DNA from: Sthenelais limicola
Taxonomy: Eukaryota; Annelida; Polychaeta; Phyllodocida; Sigalionidae
DNA: 64,000 nucleotides
Assembly: GCA_942159475.1 (NCBI GenBank)
Contig: OW804095.1
Location: 89,107,740 to 89,171,739 of the forward strand
Reading direction: 5' to 3'
Below the pieces are notes generated by a model. The model saw only the letters and a program-made list of their open reading frames with translations. It was not told where the DNA came from and ran no database searches. Both the position numbers and the translations under genes were made by a program. Numbering within the stretch: position 1 is the first letter of the stretch; the number at the start of each line of letters is the position of its first letter. This document shows, piece by piece, positions 1-11,318 of the stretch.

Positions 1-21
1 GTAATTTCATTTCCTACAATA

Positions 22-140
22 AAACGTTTCAATTGATTTGATTTGATAAACTTTTTATTAATTAAGTCGGGGGGGGGGGGGAATTCTCCTTCACATAGGA
101 GGTTTTCAAGCTCCTCTTCTATAATCTTACATTTCTTTTA
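22..140 (-). repeat. LINE 3'-end-like tail
   Basis: Read on the minus strand, this segment has a short hairpin-like block containing GCTTGAAAACCTCC, then a C-run, then AATAAA and a short-repeat tail of the TCAAATCAAAT type. The block recurs at about 46770-46790 on the plus strand, also followed by AATAAA and an AAATTAAATC tail, so both look like 3' ends of non-LTR retrotransposons that end in short tandem repeats. No coding sequence can be read upstream. The G-run at 69-81 is a 13-base homopolymer. The family is not identified. Confidence 0.35.
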
Positions 141-429
141 AGCGTGCGAACAATACAACCTTGGTCATTGAAAACATGCAGTTTCAAGACGTATGAGTCA
201 TTTGGCTGTACCATATCACATATAAACATAATATATGTTATATATATGTTATCGGAAATACAAAGCGACGACACTGGGTCGGTTGACCTACCTGTGAATA
301 TACCATTCATCTAGATTTACCTGCATTTTAGCCGGAAAAAGTGACTAAACAATAGCCGTACCTGGAAATAGAAGAAGAGTCAATGATTAGTGTAGGTTGT
401 CTAAATACGAATTGATTGAATCAAATGGC
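141..429. other. unassigned noncoding sequence
   Basis: No recognisable coding segment or repeat boundary. It may be the 5' continuation of the LINE tail at the window start, but no protein similarity is readable in either strand. Confidence 0.4.
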
Positions 430-1055
430 ACATTTAAAGTTGCATTCTCAGCTAGTACGACCAAAAGAATATTACCACATTTACACATATTATGACTTAT
501 AGGACTGAAATTATATGTTATACATAAATATCGATTGGGTCAAGAGAAAACGGCTGCCGGTGAGCGATAATAAGTGAAAACACTACAGGAATGGATTTCG
601 GCGGGTCTCAGAAAAATAAATGGGGACTTTTATGAATCCCTGTGGCAAAAACAACGGGGGAAAATCTCCTAGATTTTGGTTAATGTCTTTTAGAGTCAGA
701 ATAAATTCCAAAACATCCAGGGCATTACTGCTGAGGTGTACGGTGCGGCAATAGGCCTAAGCCAGCCGGCGCCCATGCACTCCTACTGCACCGCTCACTA
801 TAATCAAAAGATGGCAAACCTGGAACCAGTGTGTCCCAAAATGCAGGTGCCCTGCACGCACCGTTGTGTATTGGAGGTGCAACTTGAACCAATTCCACCT
901 CCCCCTGGTTACTTTTATTATTTTAAATTCAGGTTCTAACCGGTTCTAATCTTGGCCACCCACAGAACCAGCAATAACAACACTTCTATAGAACGGAATA
1001 AAATGAGGAAAATTTCTAGTTTTGACCGAGATAAACCTGAGAGTGCAGCTTTAAG
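430..1055. repeat. MITE-like repeat family 1, copy 1
   Basis: The left end reads TTTAAAGTTGCATTCTCAGC and the right end carries the inverse (GAGAGTGCAGCTTTAA), giving imperfect terminal inverted repeats. Internal blocks are shared with copies near 5.63-6.2, 13.29-13.68 and 19.74-20.31 kb, notably GAGCGATAATAAGTGA and a block ending GGCAAAAA. There is no ORF of significance, so this is a nonautonomous element. The superfamily is not assigned, and target duplications are not obvious. Confidence 0.55.
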
Positions 1056-1194
1056 GCCCCGCTAAATGAAACGTACACACTGGAGTTAAATATACATGTG
1101 TATATGATATATATACCATGTTTACGTTTAACTCAGCTTATTCTTTGTTATTTTTCTGTTTGAAGTTAAGAAAATATGTTATTTATGTTATATG

Positions 1195-1281
1195 ATGTAT
1201 GATGTATGATTTATTATATGATATATCATGTGATATATTACATGATATATTATATGATATATTATATGATATATATAGAGA
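1195..1281. repeat. degenerate ATATGAT microsatellite
   Basis: Short tandem units of the ATGATATAT type run up to the start of the hairpin element at 1282. They may be the expanded target of that element or part of its end. Confidence 0.7.
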
Positions 1282-1862
1282 GAATGGGACAAGCCGGCAA
1301 TAATCGAAAATTTATAGGACGAGATTCGTCCACATAAGCACGATGCCTTAGGCAGAGTGCTTATGTGGACGAATCAAGTCCTATACATTTTCGATTATTG
1401 CCGGTGAGTTCCATTCTATATTTATTATATGTGCATAAAATTTGATCATATGTCATCAAATATCACTGAAAAAATATTAAAGAAGCACAGAGAGCCCCAC
1501 TGACAGCCCCGCTGACAGCTTTGTTAGTATAGGCCTATTTATATTGTTAACTTAAAACGTTCATATCGCGGCCATTTCTTGAGCTATATTAATAAAACTT
1601 ATATCATTCAATAGAGAGTTTAATACTCTATTTAATTATGTGGTTTTATTATGTATTTCTATAATCATAGTACCAGAATCATGGGTGGATTACCAATCGC
1701 GGGGATTTGTTTACATGCTCCGCGGAGAGCCAAAGCTCCGCGAAGCATAACAACAGAGCTATTTTTAGACAACTACATTTCATATATATAGGACATGTCC
1801 TATATGAATATTTTTCATAGCACCCCACTTATAGCACGTCTCATATAGAATGCGCGTATAAT
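1282..1862. mobile_element. hairpin (foldback) element, copy 1
   Basis: Bases 1282-1416 form a long inverted repeat. The left arm runs from GAATGG through CCGGCAATAATCGAAAA to GTCCACATAAGCAC; the right arm is the near-perfect reverse complement ending CCATTC. The rest (1417-1862) is shared almost base for base with 10638-11318. It includes a small hairpin with CTCCGCGGAG/CTCCGCGAAG arms near 1720-1745 and a palindrome around GGACATGTCC near 1790. No ORF is present. It is a nonautonomous element of about 580 bp inserted in AT-rich DNA; superfamily unknown. Confidence 0.75.
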
Positions 1863-2085
1863 AATATATGATATATCATACATAATATATCATATATAAT
1901 TATATATCATATAATTATATTATATATATCATATATATCATATATATCATTATCATATATATCGTATATATCATATATATCATATAATTATATCATATAT
2001 ATATCATATATATTATATATACTATATATTATATATATTATATACGATTATATATATTATATAATATATATATGGTTATATGGTT
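1863..2085. repeat. AT-rich microsatellite
   Basis: Almost pure A/T, built from ATATATCAT and TATA units, lying directly at the right boundary of the hairpin element. Confidence 0.85.
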
Positions 2086-4984
2086 ATATGTAACCGCATA
2101 ACAACAATAACATAACAATGATATACATTTTGTTGTGATAGTGTCGGGACCCGTAGCACAGAACTCGAAAGGTACATTACAAGCCCACTGCATGAAATGC
2201 ATAGCATAGAGGTTGGCACGTTGTGACATTAGAGTCACATCCTAACATTATGACCATTTGACCTTGTCCCTGTTCCTTTTTAATGAATATACCCTTCCAT
2301 TGACCCCAGATCGAGGCTGCCATATGTACAGGTAAAATATCACTCAGGAAATGTAATGTTATTTCCTATTAGGAACCCAGACGATGTTCTGGTAGGCGAA
2401 CATGCGGTAAGACAATAATACTAAGCGCATTAAATTGCCATAAATAAATTTACGGGTGGTAATTGTTTGGTGGATATCGGCAAGACAGTCAATAATCAGT
2501 CCCATCTCACGTTTTATAGTGTTTATCAGAGCTCGGGGTTATCGAGTTCTACTTCCTTGACCGGGTCTAACATCAGCCCCCTTAAGGACTCTGGCTTTGA
2601 TCATGGAAATGGCTTCATACATCGGGTCATCTATTGCCAGGCCCGGCCAACTAATAGGTTTTTCCCATACTAGGCCTAGTTTTCATTGATTCACTTGGAT
2701 ACCAGAGTGAGAGACCTTACACCATAAGGTCGTGCTCTACGGCCACTTCTTTTCTCACATATGGTCAGTTTGAGGAAGTACATTGCCTTTTCATTTCCTC
2801 CTTATACATGTGCAACCTGAATGGCCAAAAGAAGACATTTCAAATGATTTTGCCTCCGAATTCTGATTTCAAGAAGCAAAATAGGATGTCTGTCAATGAA
2901 AACAGAGCAATAAATGGGAAGAAGGGATGGGGTTTATAAGATACACTACTGTTAATGGCGAAACATCTTGATAAAAAACAGAGCTTGCAAAGCCTGCACC
3001 ATAATGTGTATAAATATGAGGCACTTTTCACAAAGTTCTGCTTGCATGCTGTCCCTCCGTTAGTAAAACAGGCTGCGGAGGCAGTAGACGTTGCCAGAGG
3101 AGTGGCCTGGTTCATGGTTATACTTAACATCGTAATCAAAGAGATGCATTGTGTTTTGTGTTGCTAGCATCGTCGTTATTGCTTCCTGAGCGATCAAGAA
3201 AACCGCGGATGTCTATCTCCTCACACCGAGCCCTTGTTGCACAAACTTTAAATCAGGAACGGATTGGCGAGGAGTAGTCTATAGAGATAATGAAGTGGTT
3301 ACGAGCAAAATTGCTTTGTCCTTTTCCTCGTTAAAATAAATTGTTGTGCTTCGCTGGATTGGTTTCCAAGTGTTTGGGAAATGGCTGAATACAAAGTTGA
3401 TTCCCCTGTTCTTTTGTTCGAAAAAGAAGTGGGCTGAGTATTAATGAAGGCTGAGTGAGTCATGAATACTTTCCATTAATTGCTGAAATTATGGCTATGT
3501 AAGAATTGGCAAAGGAAGTCTTTTGGGGGAAATGGGTACACTGAGTGCTTTGATCATATAACCCGAATGTACATCTGTATTTGAATGTATAGAACGTAGA
3601 TTGCCCCATCCATTCTAGTATTCCCTGTGGAGTTGTACGCTCCAAAAATGTCTTGAAATAGCATTTGCTTGTTTTAGGACTGAATAATTATATGCACTAT
3701 TAGGGCGATGGTTCTTAAATTTCTGCCTAGTTAATCTGATGACCAGTATTAGGACGCCTCTGGAATCCTAAAACACCAGGATGAAGGATCAAGGTTTCCA
3801 ATGCATACATATATGGACGCTTACGACATCACCCCGCATACATGCAGTCAATAAAACACATACCAACGTAACTCTGACCGGTGTTTTATGTAATCTGCTG
3901 GGTAGAGCTCATCATACTGGTGTATAGGCAATTCAAGCTGAAGAAGATTTGAGATAAGCCAGATTGGTCTGCCTGGACTGGGCCGCTTCCCCATCCATCG
4001 ATTCCCCCCTCTCCCTCACCTCACACTGCCATCCCAGATACCCTTCTCAGATATTGCTAAGATCTATATACTTGTTTTAGCCAGGGTGAAGTAGCTGGTG
4101 TGATAATGAATTGGATTATGTCCACCCAACCTCGACGGTTGAAGCTGCGTTCGGATTGCGAGGCTGGGGAGTGGAAGGGATTGCTGCAACATTAACCAAC
4201 ACCCTTCTAAAATTTCGAATACAGAGAAGTGTTGAGGTTTACTTCGAAGGGGCGCATCCTAGAGGTATATATGTATATATAGGAATAGGCTGGCTACAGC
4301 TTTGGTACCACACCGCCATAGACGTCACCTTTGGGATGCATAGAATAACTTGGGATTTCGAACCTTTCTTTAATTTAGTAATATTATAATAACATATAGT
4401 TTTTTTGATAATTTGGCCAGAGATTGTACTAATAGGGTAAACAAGGTGTTGCAACTTCTCGAATTTCACAAAGCTAGAAAAGCTAGATTGCTCATAATTG
4501 AGGTCCTGGATATATAAATTACCGGACACGCTGTATCGTGTGAACCATCTATTTGTGAACGAAATAGTCATTATATTCCAAGGTCAAAGAGATTCAGTAA
4601 ACATCTTAAAGCTTTCCTCCACCCAGTCCACAGTCTTAAGCTGTCCAAATATTCCTAGAAGTGAAACAGATCGTGTAGTGCATAGTATTTCACCGAGCAC
4701 GGAATTTATTATATTCGATGTGACACAATCGATCATAACCATGCCAAACTGCGATGGGGAATGTCCCTAGCGGTAAGGCTTTGTGTCAAGATGTCAGACT
4801 TCTCAGCCTCTGGGAATATTAGCTTCTTCCATTCACACAAATCAAGCAATTTCTTTTAATTCGTTATATTCTTTTTATTACATTTGATACATACTGGTAA
4901 AGATACCTCTGTTATTATAAATCTAGGTGGGCAACCGATGCGTGGGTGAAGATGTAGTTTCAAGATACGATATGCAATTTTTGT
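2086..4984. other. unassigned region
   Basis: Several 60-110 codon open frames exist, but none shows a recognisable domain, a consistent splice context or repetition in the window. The frames on opposite strands at 2840-3167 overlap each other, which is expected by chance. 4985-5002 is an 18-base A-run that marks the boundary with the LINE fragment to the right. I see no gene here. Confidence 0.4.
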
Positions 4985-5002
4985 AAAAAAAAAAAAAAAA
5001 AA

Positions 5003-5598
5003 GTGGACAGCATAGATCACTTTTTCGTACAATGTAAGAATGCTATGGCTCTGTGGAAGTTCATCTTTCAATGGGTATATGATAGCGGATATTTAAACAA
5101 CAACGCCGCACGTCATAAAATACTTCATAGAGTCGGAAACAGTATTGCAGTGAGAAAAAAAGATATACTGCTCGGTGTTGAAAACAACAATTTAAATTCT
5201 AAAGTGCTGAACTGGGTAATTATAACCATCAAAGCCTTCGTGCAAAGATAAAAACTATTCGCAAAGGGAAGAATTGACCCCCTATCAGCGTTGTATGAAT
5301 TAAGAATGAGGATCAGGGTTGTTGTTCAGTCACATGTATTGACAAAAACGTCAAGTGTAGAGAAAACACTGTGGAGAAGGGTACAAGATAATATCCAAGA
5401 AGCAATAGAGATGAAGAAAAACGGTTAAAAACCTGGTGTGTAACCCAATACGTTGTCATAAATGTATTCTCTATTTTGCTGAACTTGCATAAGAATTGCA
5501 ACTCTCTCATAACCTTCCGTTTCAGATCTATTAGCATTGTATGAGCCAAGATGGCAGGATAATACTGGAATAAAATGTTGTCGTAAAAACAAAAAATG
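5003..5598 (+). mobile_element. 5'-truncated L1/Tx1-like LINE, 3' end of ORF2 plus UTR
   Basis: A plus-strand frame reads through 5003-5428 with one internal TAA at about 5250. It starts VDSIDHFFVQC, followed by ALW and, further on, DILLGV and an N-rich stretch. This matches the zinc-finger-like C-terminal region after the RT of L1/Tx1-type ORF2 proteins (SIDHFF-C, then W, then ILLG). The frame ends with a basic helix and a stop. A 3' UTR follows, with AATAAA near 5570. The copy is dead: 5'-truncated right after an 18-A run and interrupted by a stop codon. The clade call is from the pattern only. Confidence 0.6.
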
Positions 5599-5630
5599 AT
5601 GTAGTATCAATCAGTCGGATATGAATTGAT

Positions 5631-6200
5631 AATAAAGCTGCATTCCCAGTTAAATCGATCTAAAACTCAAGACATTCTACTTTGTGATTTGATCTGATTT
5701 TGATTTTGAAAATATTTTATTCAGGTCATACACATTTCCATACATAAAGTACAGATATTCTCAGTATAGCCTGACTTTATCATATACATTTTACGTAAAT
5801 TCTCAAGTAAGTAACAGTCAAATGAAATATAATAATTAAACATAATGCTAAAAATATATCACATCAAGTCTGCTGGCATATAGTAATGATACGCACACAG
5901 TTATGAAATGTCTTAAAATACCCATCCACCAGCGCCGGGCTCTCACACATAAACCATTATTTGCTCCATTCTTTTCCTACTCATATGTATATTGTATGTC
6001 TAAAAGTTCAGAGGATTTCAACTTGTTGTTGTTGCTCCAGGGCTTATTCCGTTGGCCCGCCGAAATCCTTTTGTTGCAGTGTTCCCTTATTATCGCTCAC
6101 CATCAATTGTTTTCTTTCGGCTGATCCGACTTCAAATTCTTGCAGCAAAATATTGATGTATCATATATGTCTTATGAAATTTAAAATAATATAAAGGAAA
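5631..6200. repeat. MITE-like repeat family 1, copy 2 (interrupted)
   Basis: It begins AATAAAGCTGCATTCCCAG, like the family 1 end. At 6030-6150 it carries the same internal blocks, inverted, as other copies: CTTATTATCGCTCA, then CGGCTGATCCGACTTCAAATTCTTG, here seen only in part. A LINE 3' tail (5685-5890) splits it, so the LINE inserted later. The right end is poorly defined. Confidence 0.4.
5685..5890 (-). mobile_element. LINE 3' end (same family as 26219-26908)
   Basis: On the minus strand the segment reads GTATGGAAATGTGTATG, GACCTGAATAAAATATTTTC and then an AAATC repeat tail. The same blocks end the plus-strand LINE copy at 26860-26905, where coding sequence is also visible. Only 3' UTR remains here. 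The tail repeats differ slightly between the copies, as is usual for LINEs ending in short tandem repeats. Confidence 0.6.
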
Positions 6201-7137
6201 ATATCAGTACAATCAATGAAATCCCTCTATATCTATTTTTCTTCAACCAGGATAACCACTAAATATTATGAGATTTTCCTCTAGTTGGTATTTCATGGAT
6301 AATCAATTGCAAGAAATCCCATTTTCTGTACCCCACTCTCTACCGAATGCGAACCGCCTTATAAAGTCTATAGACTGCAGTAACCATCAGAGGTGGCAAA
6401 TATTGATTACTATACAGACCAGGGAACTGGACCTTTATGGTACATCAAGGGTGATAGAATCTGTATAAACCGCTGTGCCTTGGGCCTCCTCGTACACGGT
6501 TCCCTATATGTACCGCCAGCTATACCGCCCAGTATTAAACCCAACTGCAATACGCACCAGGAGAATATAAAACAGGGATTGTACACACCAGTTCATAGCG
6601 CCCAGATAATTTTCTTCCATGTTCAAATGCCTTTCGTCAGAGCTTTCAGATCCAGTTCATTTTCAATCAGTTCCGGGAGGTATAGTTAATTACGTGCTAA
6701 TATTAGTATACTAAGTATTGGTGTTAACAACGGAAGCATGTATAGAATAGGCATTGGTAGCAAAGATCTGGATAAATTGGTAATGCTTACCTCTCAATGC
6801 TGAATATCAGGTGCTACTGTCAAATTGAATTGTAACTATTTCCTGTGCATTTTTTATTCCAAATATCTTAGGATGAAAACCGGACTGTATGAACGTGGTC
6901 AACTAGCCATAATTCCACCGAGAGAAGGCAAGTGTCTGGACTCAGAGCCTCTCAGATCAGATAAGAATCACTTGTCAGTGATTGGACGCCTACTGCGGCA
7001 ATATATTTTCTGGCCCTCATACTTGGATTTTACTGCCTTTAGGTACTGATTTGGTACTCATATAATTATTGTTTGTGTATATTGTTTATTTCAGGATTCA
7101 GTACATGATATTTTGATATCGGAAAAGGGAACATATC
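6201..7137. other. unassigned region
   Basis: Contains overlapping 60-100 codon frames at 6268-6689 with no recognisable domain. No repeat partner was seen elsewhere in the window. Confidence 0.4.
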
Positions 7138-7342
7138 CTCTCCAATTTCCCTCTCCTCTTCCTCTCCTCTTCTTCACTCTCTCTCTCCCCACTTTCACTC
7201 CCTCCTCTCCCCTCCCCCTTCCCTGTCTTACATCCTCTTTTCCCTGCCCCTCTTCTCTGTCTGTCATATCTTTTTCCCTCCCCGATTTCCCTACTCTCTC
7301 CCTCTTCTTCACTCTCCCCGTCCCCCTCCCTCCCCTCCCCCT
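7138..7342 (+). repeat. 205-bp polypyrimidine tract
   Basis: The plus strand is almost all C and T (CTCTCC, CCCTCC and TTCTTC units) with rare interruptions, so the minus strand is polypurine. Apparent ORFs of 73 and 98 codons on the two strands are low-complexity artefacts. Tracts of this kind can form triplex (H-DNA) structures, but that is inference. Confidence 0.85.
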
Positions 7343-7780
7343 GTTGCTAGGGACTCTTGTGAGATGTGTTGCTAGGGAATTCTATGTTACCTTGAATGGT
7401 GGGACATAGAGGCATGACCTAAATCTCTTATAGTTAGTTCCAAACAGGGGCTTTCCCAGGCTATAAATAGAGTGTGGATGTCCAGATTAAAAAGGGGTTC
7501 AAAATAGCATTTTCAGCCCAGATACCTTCAGAAACCACATAGAACTGTACAGGGCAAAAAAACACAGAACTGTACAGGGCAAAAAAAACGCTGGGGAGAT
7601 CGCACATTCCCAGAACATGCCTGACTTCGTCCGTTGGCTCGTATTTGTTTGATTAAATGGGCTGTCTACTGATCGATAGGATCCACTGGACACTTGACCT
7701 CAATTCTCAGAAGTATACACCTTATTGTTTAGCTATGTTTTTCTGTTGAAATTGATTGAAAGATGTCTTTCTGCTGCCAC
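7343..7780. other. unassigned, with a short direct repeat
   Basis: A 21-bp unit beginning AGAACTGTACAGGGCAAAA occurs twice in tandem at about 7542-7590. A small repeat of GTTGCTAGGGA type lies near 7343-7380. No coding content is recognised. Confidence 0.45.
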
Positions 7781-8140
7781 TAATAGGGGACTTGCATGTG
7801 CCATTGCGCATGCCTGTTACAGTGCATCGTGGGAGCGATTCTGATGAAATCTGGCATACAAATATTTGACAACATTTTTATAGAAAGTTGCTATAATATT
7901 TTCACCAATATCATAGCTTTTAGAAATGATCTATGAAAACCAAATGCATGATGGGAAAGATGGAGACTTGTGACTTGTTATACATGAAAACATGTATAAC
8001 ACATGGATATTGACATTAGATCATTGATAAATATTCCATGCTAAACATGGGATGTTTTTCATAGATTTTACACTGTAACATTAGTCCCATAATTCCATGC
8101 GAATCAGGATTCAAAATGGCGGCTATGCAAATCCCCTATT
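7781..8140. repeat. MITE-like repeat family 2, copy 1
   Basis: The left end AATAGGGGACTTGCATG and right end CTATGCAAATCCCCTATT are imperfect inverted repeats of about 17 bp enclosing 360 bp without an ORF. A second copy starts at 28681 and shares blocks such as CAAATATTTG/CAAATATTTA, TTTCACCAATATCAT, ATGGGAAAGATGG, AACACATG and CCCATAATTCCAT. It is a nonautonomous element; superfamily not assigned. Confidence 0.7.
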
Positions 8141-10442
8141 GTTGTTATACATCCATATGCTTTATAGGTTTGCATTTTTAGGGCATGTAGAAGTCAGGGA
8201 CTATAAAGATTTAGCTTAGATTAAAATATATACTGTCTGTGTGCATTCACCTCCATTGAAACGGAAGTTTACCTGCCCAAGGTCTTGTCATTTATGCATA
8301 GCACACTGGGAAGATGTCCAAATAACAGACAGAGTCTTCTCTTCTATTAAATTCCGCCTTACAACCACACACATTATTGGATTATTCATTATAGTGTGCA
8401 GAACATAATATCTTAGTTTTCCTCAATGTCTGAAAAGAGGATATACTTTATTTCACCGAAAAAACACATGTCCATAAATGACAATTAATTCTCTGACCCG
8501 AGCTCCCTTTTACCAAATAAACCTTATGACTTTAACTGTATACATTGGCTGTAATAGGTACTGGCACTGGCAGCGACTGGCAGCGAAGACAATGGGCTAC
8601 ACATGACACATGACCCATGACTACCGATGACTACACATGTAATATAAGGTCAAAATGGACAAATTTGATATATGAAGAATTTTGATGTATTGTAATGTAT
8701 TGTAATTTTTTCGTAATTATAGTTTTAAAAAATTATGTAGTCTTAGATCATCTCGGAATTTAATACAAGTTTGTAATTCCATATAGGCCTTTATGTTTAA
8801 AGATTGGGGCAACGCATAATAACAGCTGGCAACAACTATAGCATGTTTGAACTAATTGTAAATTGCATTGCAATAAATGATCATGGTGAGCGAGGAGGGG
8901 GGTTTGTCACTAATAAGACAAAACCACCTCGACCCCCGCCCAGCCCTTGATACCCGAACCTACCCGACAGATAAGGAACCGCAAGGATAAGGTGGTCAGT
9001 AGACACTTAGATAATTGTATCCGCAGAAGAGTCGTCTTTATAATGTATGCCAGTAAACAGCTCACACTGCCATCCTTCTCACTCCAGGAAAGGGATAATG
9101 CACTCAAAAGGGCTTAGAGTTGACTATTCGAGTGCACAATTGCACTCGGAGATGTACAATGCACTCACAGACTATAATTAAGTCACTCTCAGGCATCCAG
9201 CCAGTGAAATTGTCCACAATAATCAATCCCAAATTTCAACTAAAACGGCCTTAAAGTGGGATAATAAGATAATGATAATGTTGGGAAAACCCTTTCCTCT
9301 GTTATCATGAAATCGCAAAATTTATTGCGCAGTAATTTGAAAATTATCTATTTGCTTGGTTTCTGAAAGTTTCATCTCACTTGACACTTGCATTTAATTT
9401 TAGCAAGGTTCGCAATTACACGCTTGTGAGACATATTATAACCACATACTCCTATTTGTTCATTTTAGCGGTCGGATATTTATCCTATGATATGCATAAT
9501 GTATATTATACGCACTGTCTACTCAGCAAACAATAGCAGTATATTCTTGCCATTATTTACAGCCCACAATACACATGCTACGGTCGGCTCGATCCAGATG
9601 TATTGCCACCACTTACGTATGAATTTGAGCACAAGTGCTATTTTGTATTCATGTTTTTACTGCTCGGTTTTATTAGGCCATAAAGCGGCGATTGTTGACA
9701 GGTGTTCCATGATTTTGTATTCTTGTTGCCACACTCGGGTGTTTGGTAGTCGGATGGCCGATCAGGCAAGGTCCACACATATCACCGGCCGTAAATTGTT
9801 GATAATGGGCAGGGATAGAAGCAACTCTAGCGGGCTAGAACAGGATGAAGGAAGGCAGGTGCTGTGTTCCCCAAGACATACACAACTTGCATTCTAGGAG
9901 AGGTGGCGGGTTCTCCAATAGATGACTCTCACAGATACAAATTTTATTTCCACCAATCATGTCAGGATCAGGTGGTTGAAGCAAAGGGTTCCTCCTGGAC
10001 TACAGAAGCACGTAGTCAGATACCGCACGCGGTTTTCTTTGTGAGTTGACTTGGCCAGCAAACCAAATCAACCCTCAGACCCAGGATCCTTTACAAATCC
10101 AAAATCAATAGACTTCCCTCGGCGGTGTTCCTCTAGAGAACGTCAATGGCTTTTAGCGTTGCTGTCCAAGTGGCCACCCACAATAATGAATTTCTGCAAA
10201 ATTTAGTTCGAGTTTGAGACGACCTCGTGCAGACATGAATCCAAATTATCGAATTAGCCACTCGTCCAGTTGGTAGTGCGGTTGTTCAGGCCGAGATCAA
10301 ATGATCAAATATCTCTTGAATAGTATACCAAGGAATCTTTAGATATAATTGTAAGATAGGACCCATGCTTGGGGAAAACCTACAGTGTTACATAAATCAT
10401 GATAATTGATAATTATCATTTCGACAAGTTCATGAAGACATG
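8141..10442. other. unassigned region
   Basis: No recognisable gene. The longest frame (9487-9897, plus, 136 codons) has no recognisable domain and an irregular composition. Small structures: direct repeats of ACTGGCAGCGA near 8567-8590, and at 9129-9148 an 8-bp-arm hairpin CGAGTGCA/TGCACTCG, flanked by further GCACTC copies at 9102 and 9158. Confidence 0.4.
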
Positions 10443-10448
10443 ATGCAT

Positions 10449-10502
<54 letters not shown>
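10443..10502. repeat. (TA)n(GA)n compound microsatellite
   Basis: A TATATA run is followed by about 20 GA units ending directly at the hairpin element. Copy 1 at 1265-1281 has the same TATATA-GAGAGA junction in shorter form, so the GA repeat is probably part of the element end rather than random flank. Confidence 0.85.
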
Positions 10503-10507
<5 letters not shown>

Positions 10508-11318
10508 GGGCGAGCCGGCAATAATCGAAAAATTATTGGACGAGATTTGTCCACATAAGCACGATGCCATAGGCAGAGTGCTTATGTGGACGAATCAAGT
10601 CCAATAATTTTTCGATTATTGCCGGCGAGTTACATTCTATATTTATTATATGTGCATAAAATTTGATCATATGTCATCAGATATTACTGAAAAAATATTA
10701 AAGAAGTCTCAGAGAGCCCCACTGACAGCCCCACTGACAGCCCCACAGCATTACCACATCATTGAGTGAATAAACCGCTGCAATTTTTTGCCACATGTAC
10801 CTGATCGTCTCTCATTTAAGAATGCAGATATCAAAATACTATTTACACCATGAGCAAGCTGAGAAAAATAGCTTGCAAACCATGTAAATCTGTTTTTTGT
10901 GAAGCGATTTTAACTATCAATATGAGTGAGTTGAAGTGACCATAAAAGATTCACGCAAAGGGACTGGAGTAGCGTAGGCGTGACGGGAGTAGGCGTACTA
11001 ATATTGATGAATTAAAACGTTCATATCGCGGCCATTTCTTGAGCTATATTAATAAAACTTATATCATTCAATAGAGAATTTATTACTCTATTTAATTATG
11101 TGGTTTTATTATGTATTTCTAAAATTATAGTACCAAAATCACGGGTGGATTACCGATCGCGGGGGTTTGTTTACATGCTCTGCGGAGAGCCAAAGCTCCG
11201 CGAAGCATATCAACAGAGCTATTTTTAGATAACTACATTTTTATAGGACGCGTCCTTTATGAATAGTTTTATAGCACCCCACTTATATTACTCCTCATAT
11301 AGCATGCGTGTACAATAA
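10503..11318. mobile_element. hairpin (foldback) element, copy 2
   Basis: Bases 10503-10637 repeat the 135-bp inverted repeat of copy 1. Differences such as ATTATTGG versus TTTATAGG occur in both arms, so the stem is kept. 10638-10746 and 11013-11318 match copy 1; about 250 bp in between (10747-11012) are absent from copy 1, showing an insertion or deletion. The palindrome near 11250 reads GGACGCGTCC where copy 1 has GGACATGTCC. A TATA microsatellite follows at 11318-11343. Confidence 0.75.

Noticed and set aside
7091..7409. Arg/Gly/Glu-rich and Pro/Leu/Ser-rich ORFs
   Set aside because: Both are translations of one low-complexity polypyrimidine tract.
9487..9897. 136-codon plus-strand ORF
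   Set aside because: No recognisable domain, irregular composition with many Cys, His and Ser, no splice context and no repeat partner; the length is possible by chance in 64 kb.
10255..10310. tRNA/SINE A-box-like CCAGTTGGTAGTGCGG
   Set aside because: No B box at the right distance and no cloverleaf fold can be drawn.
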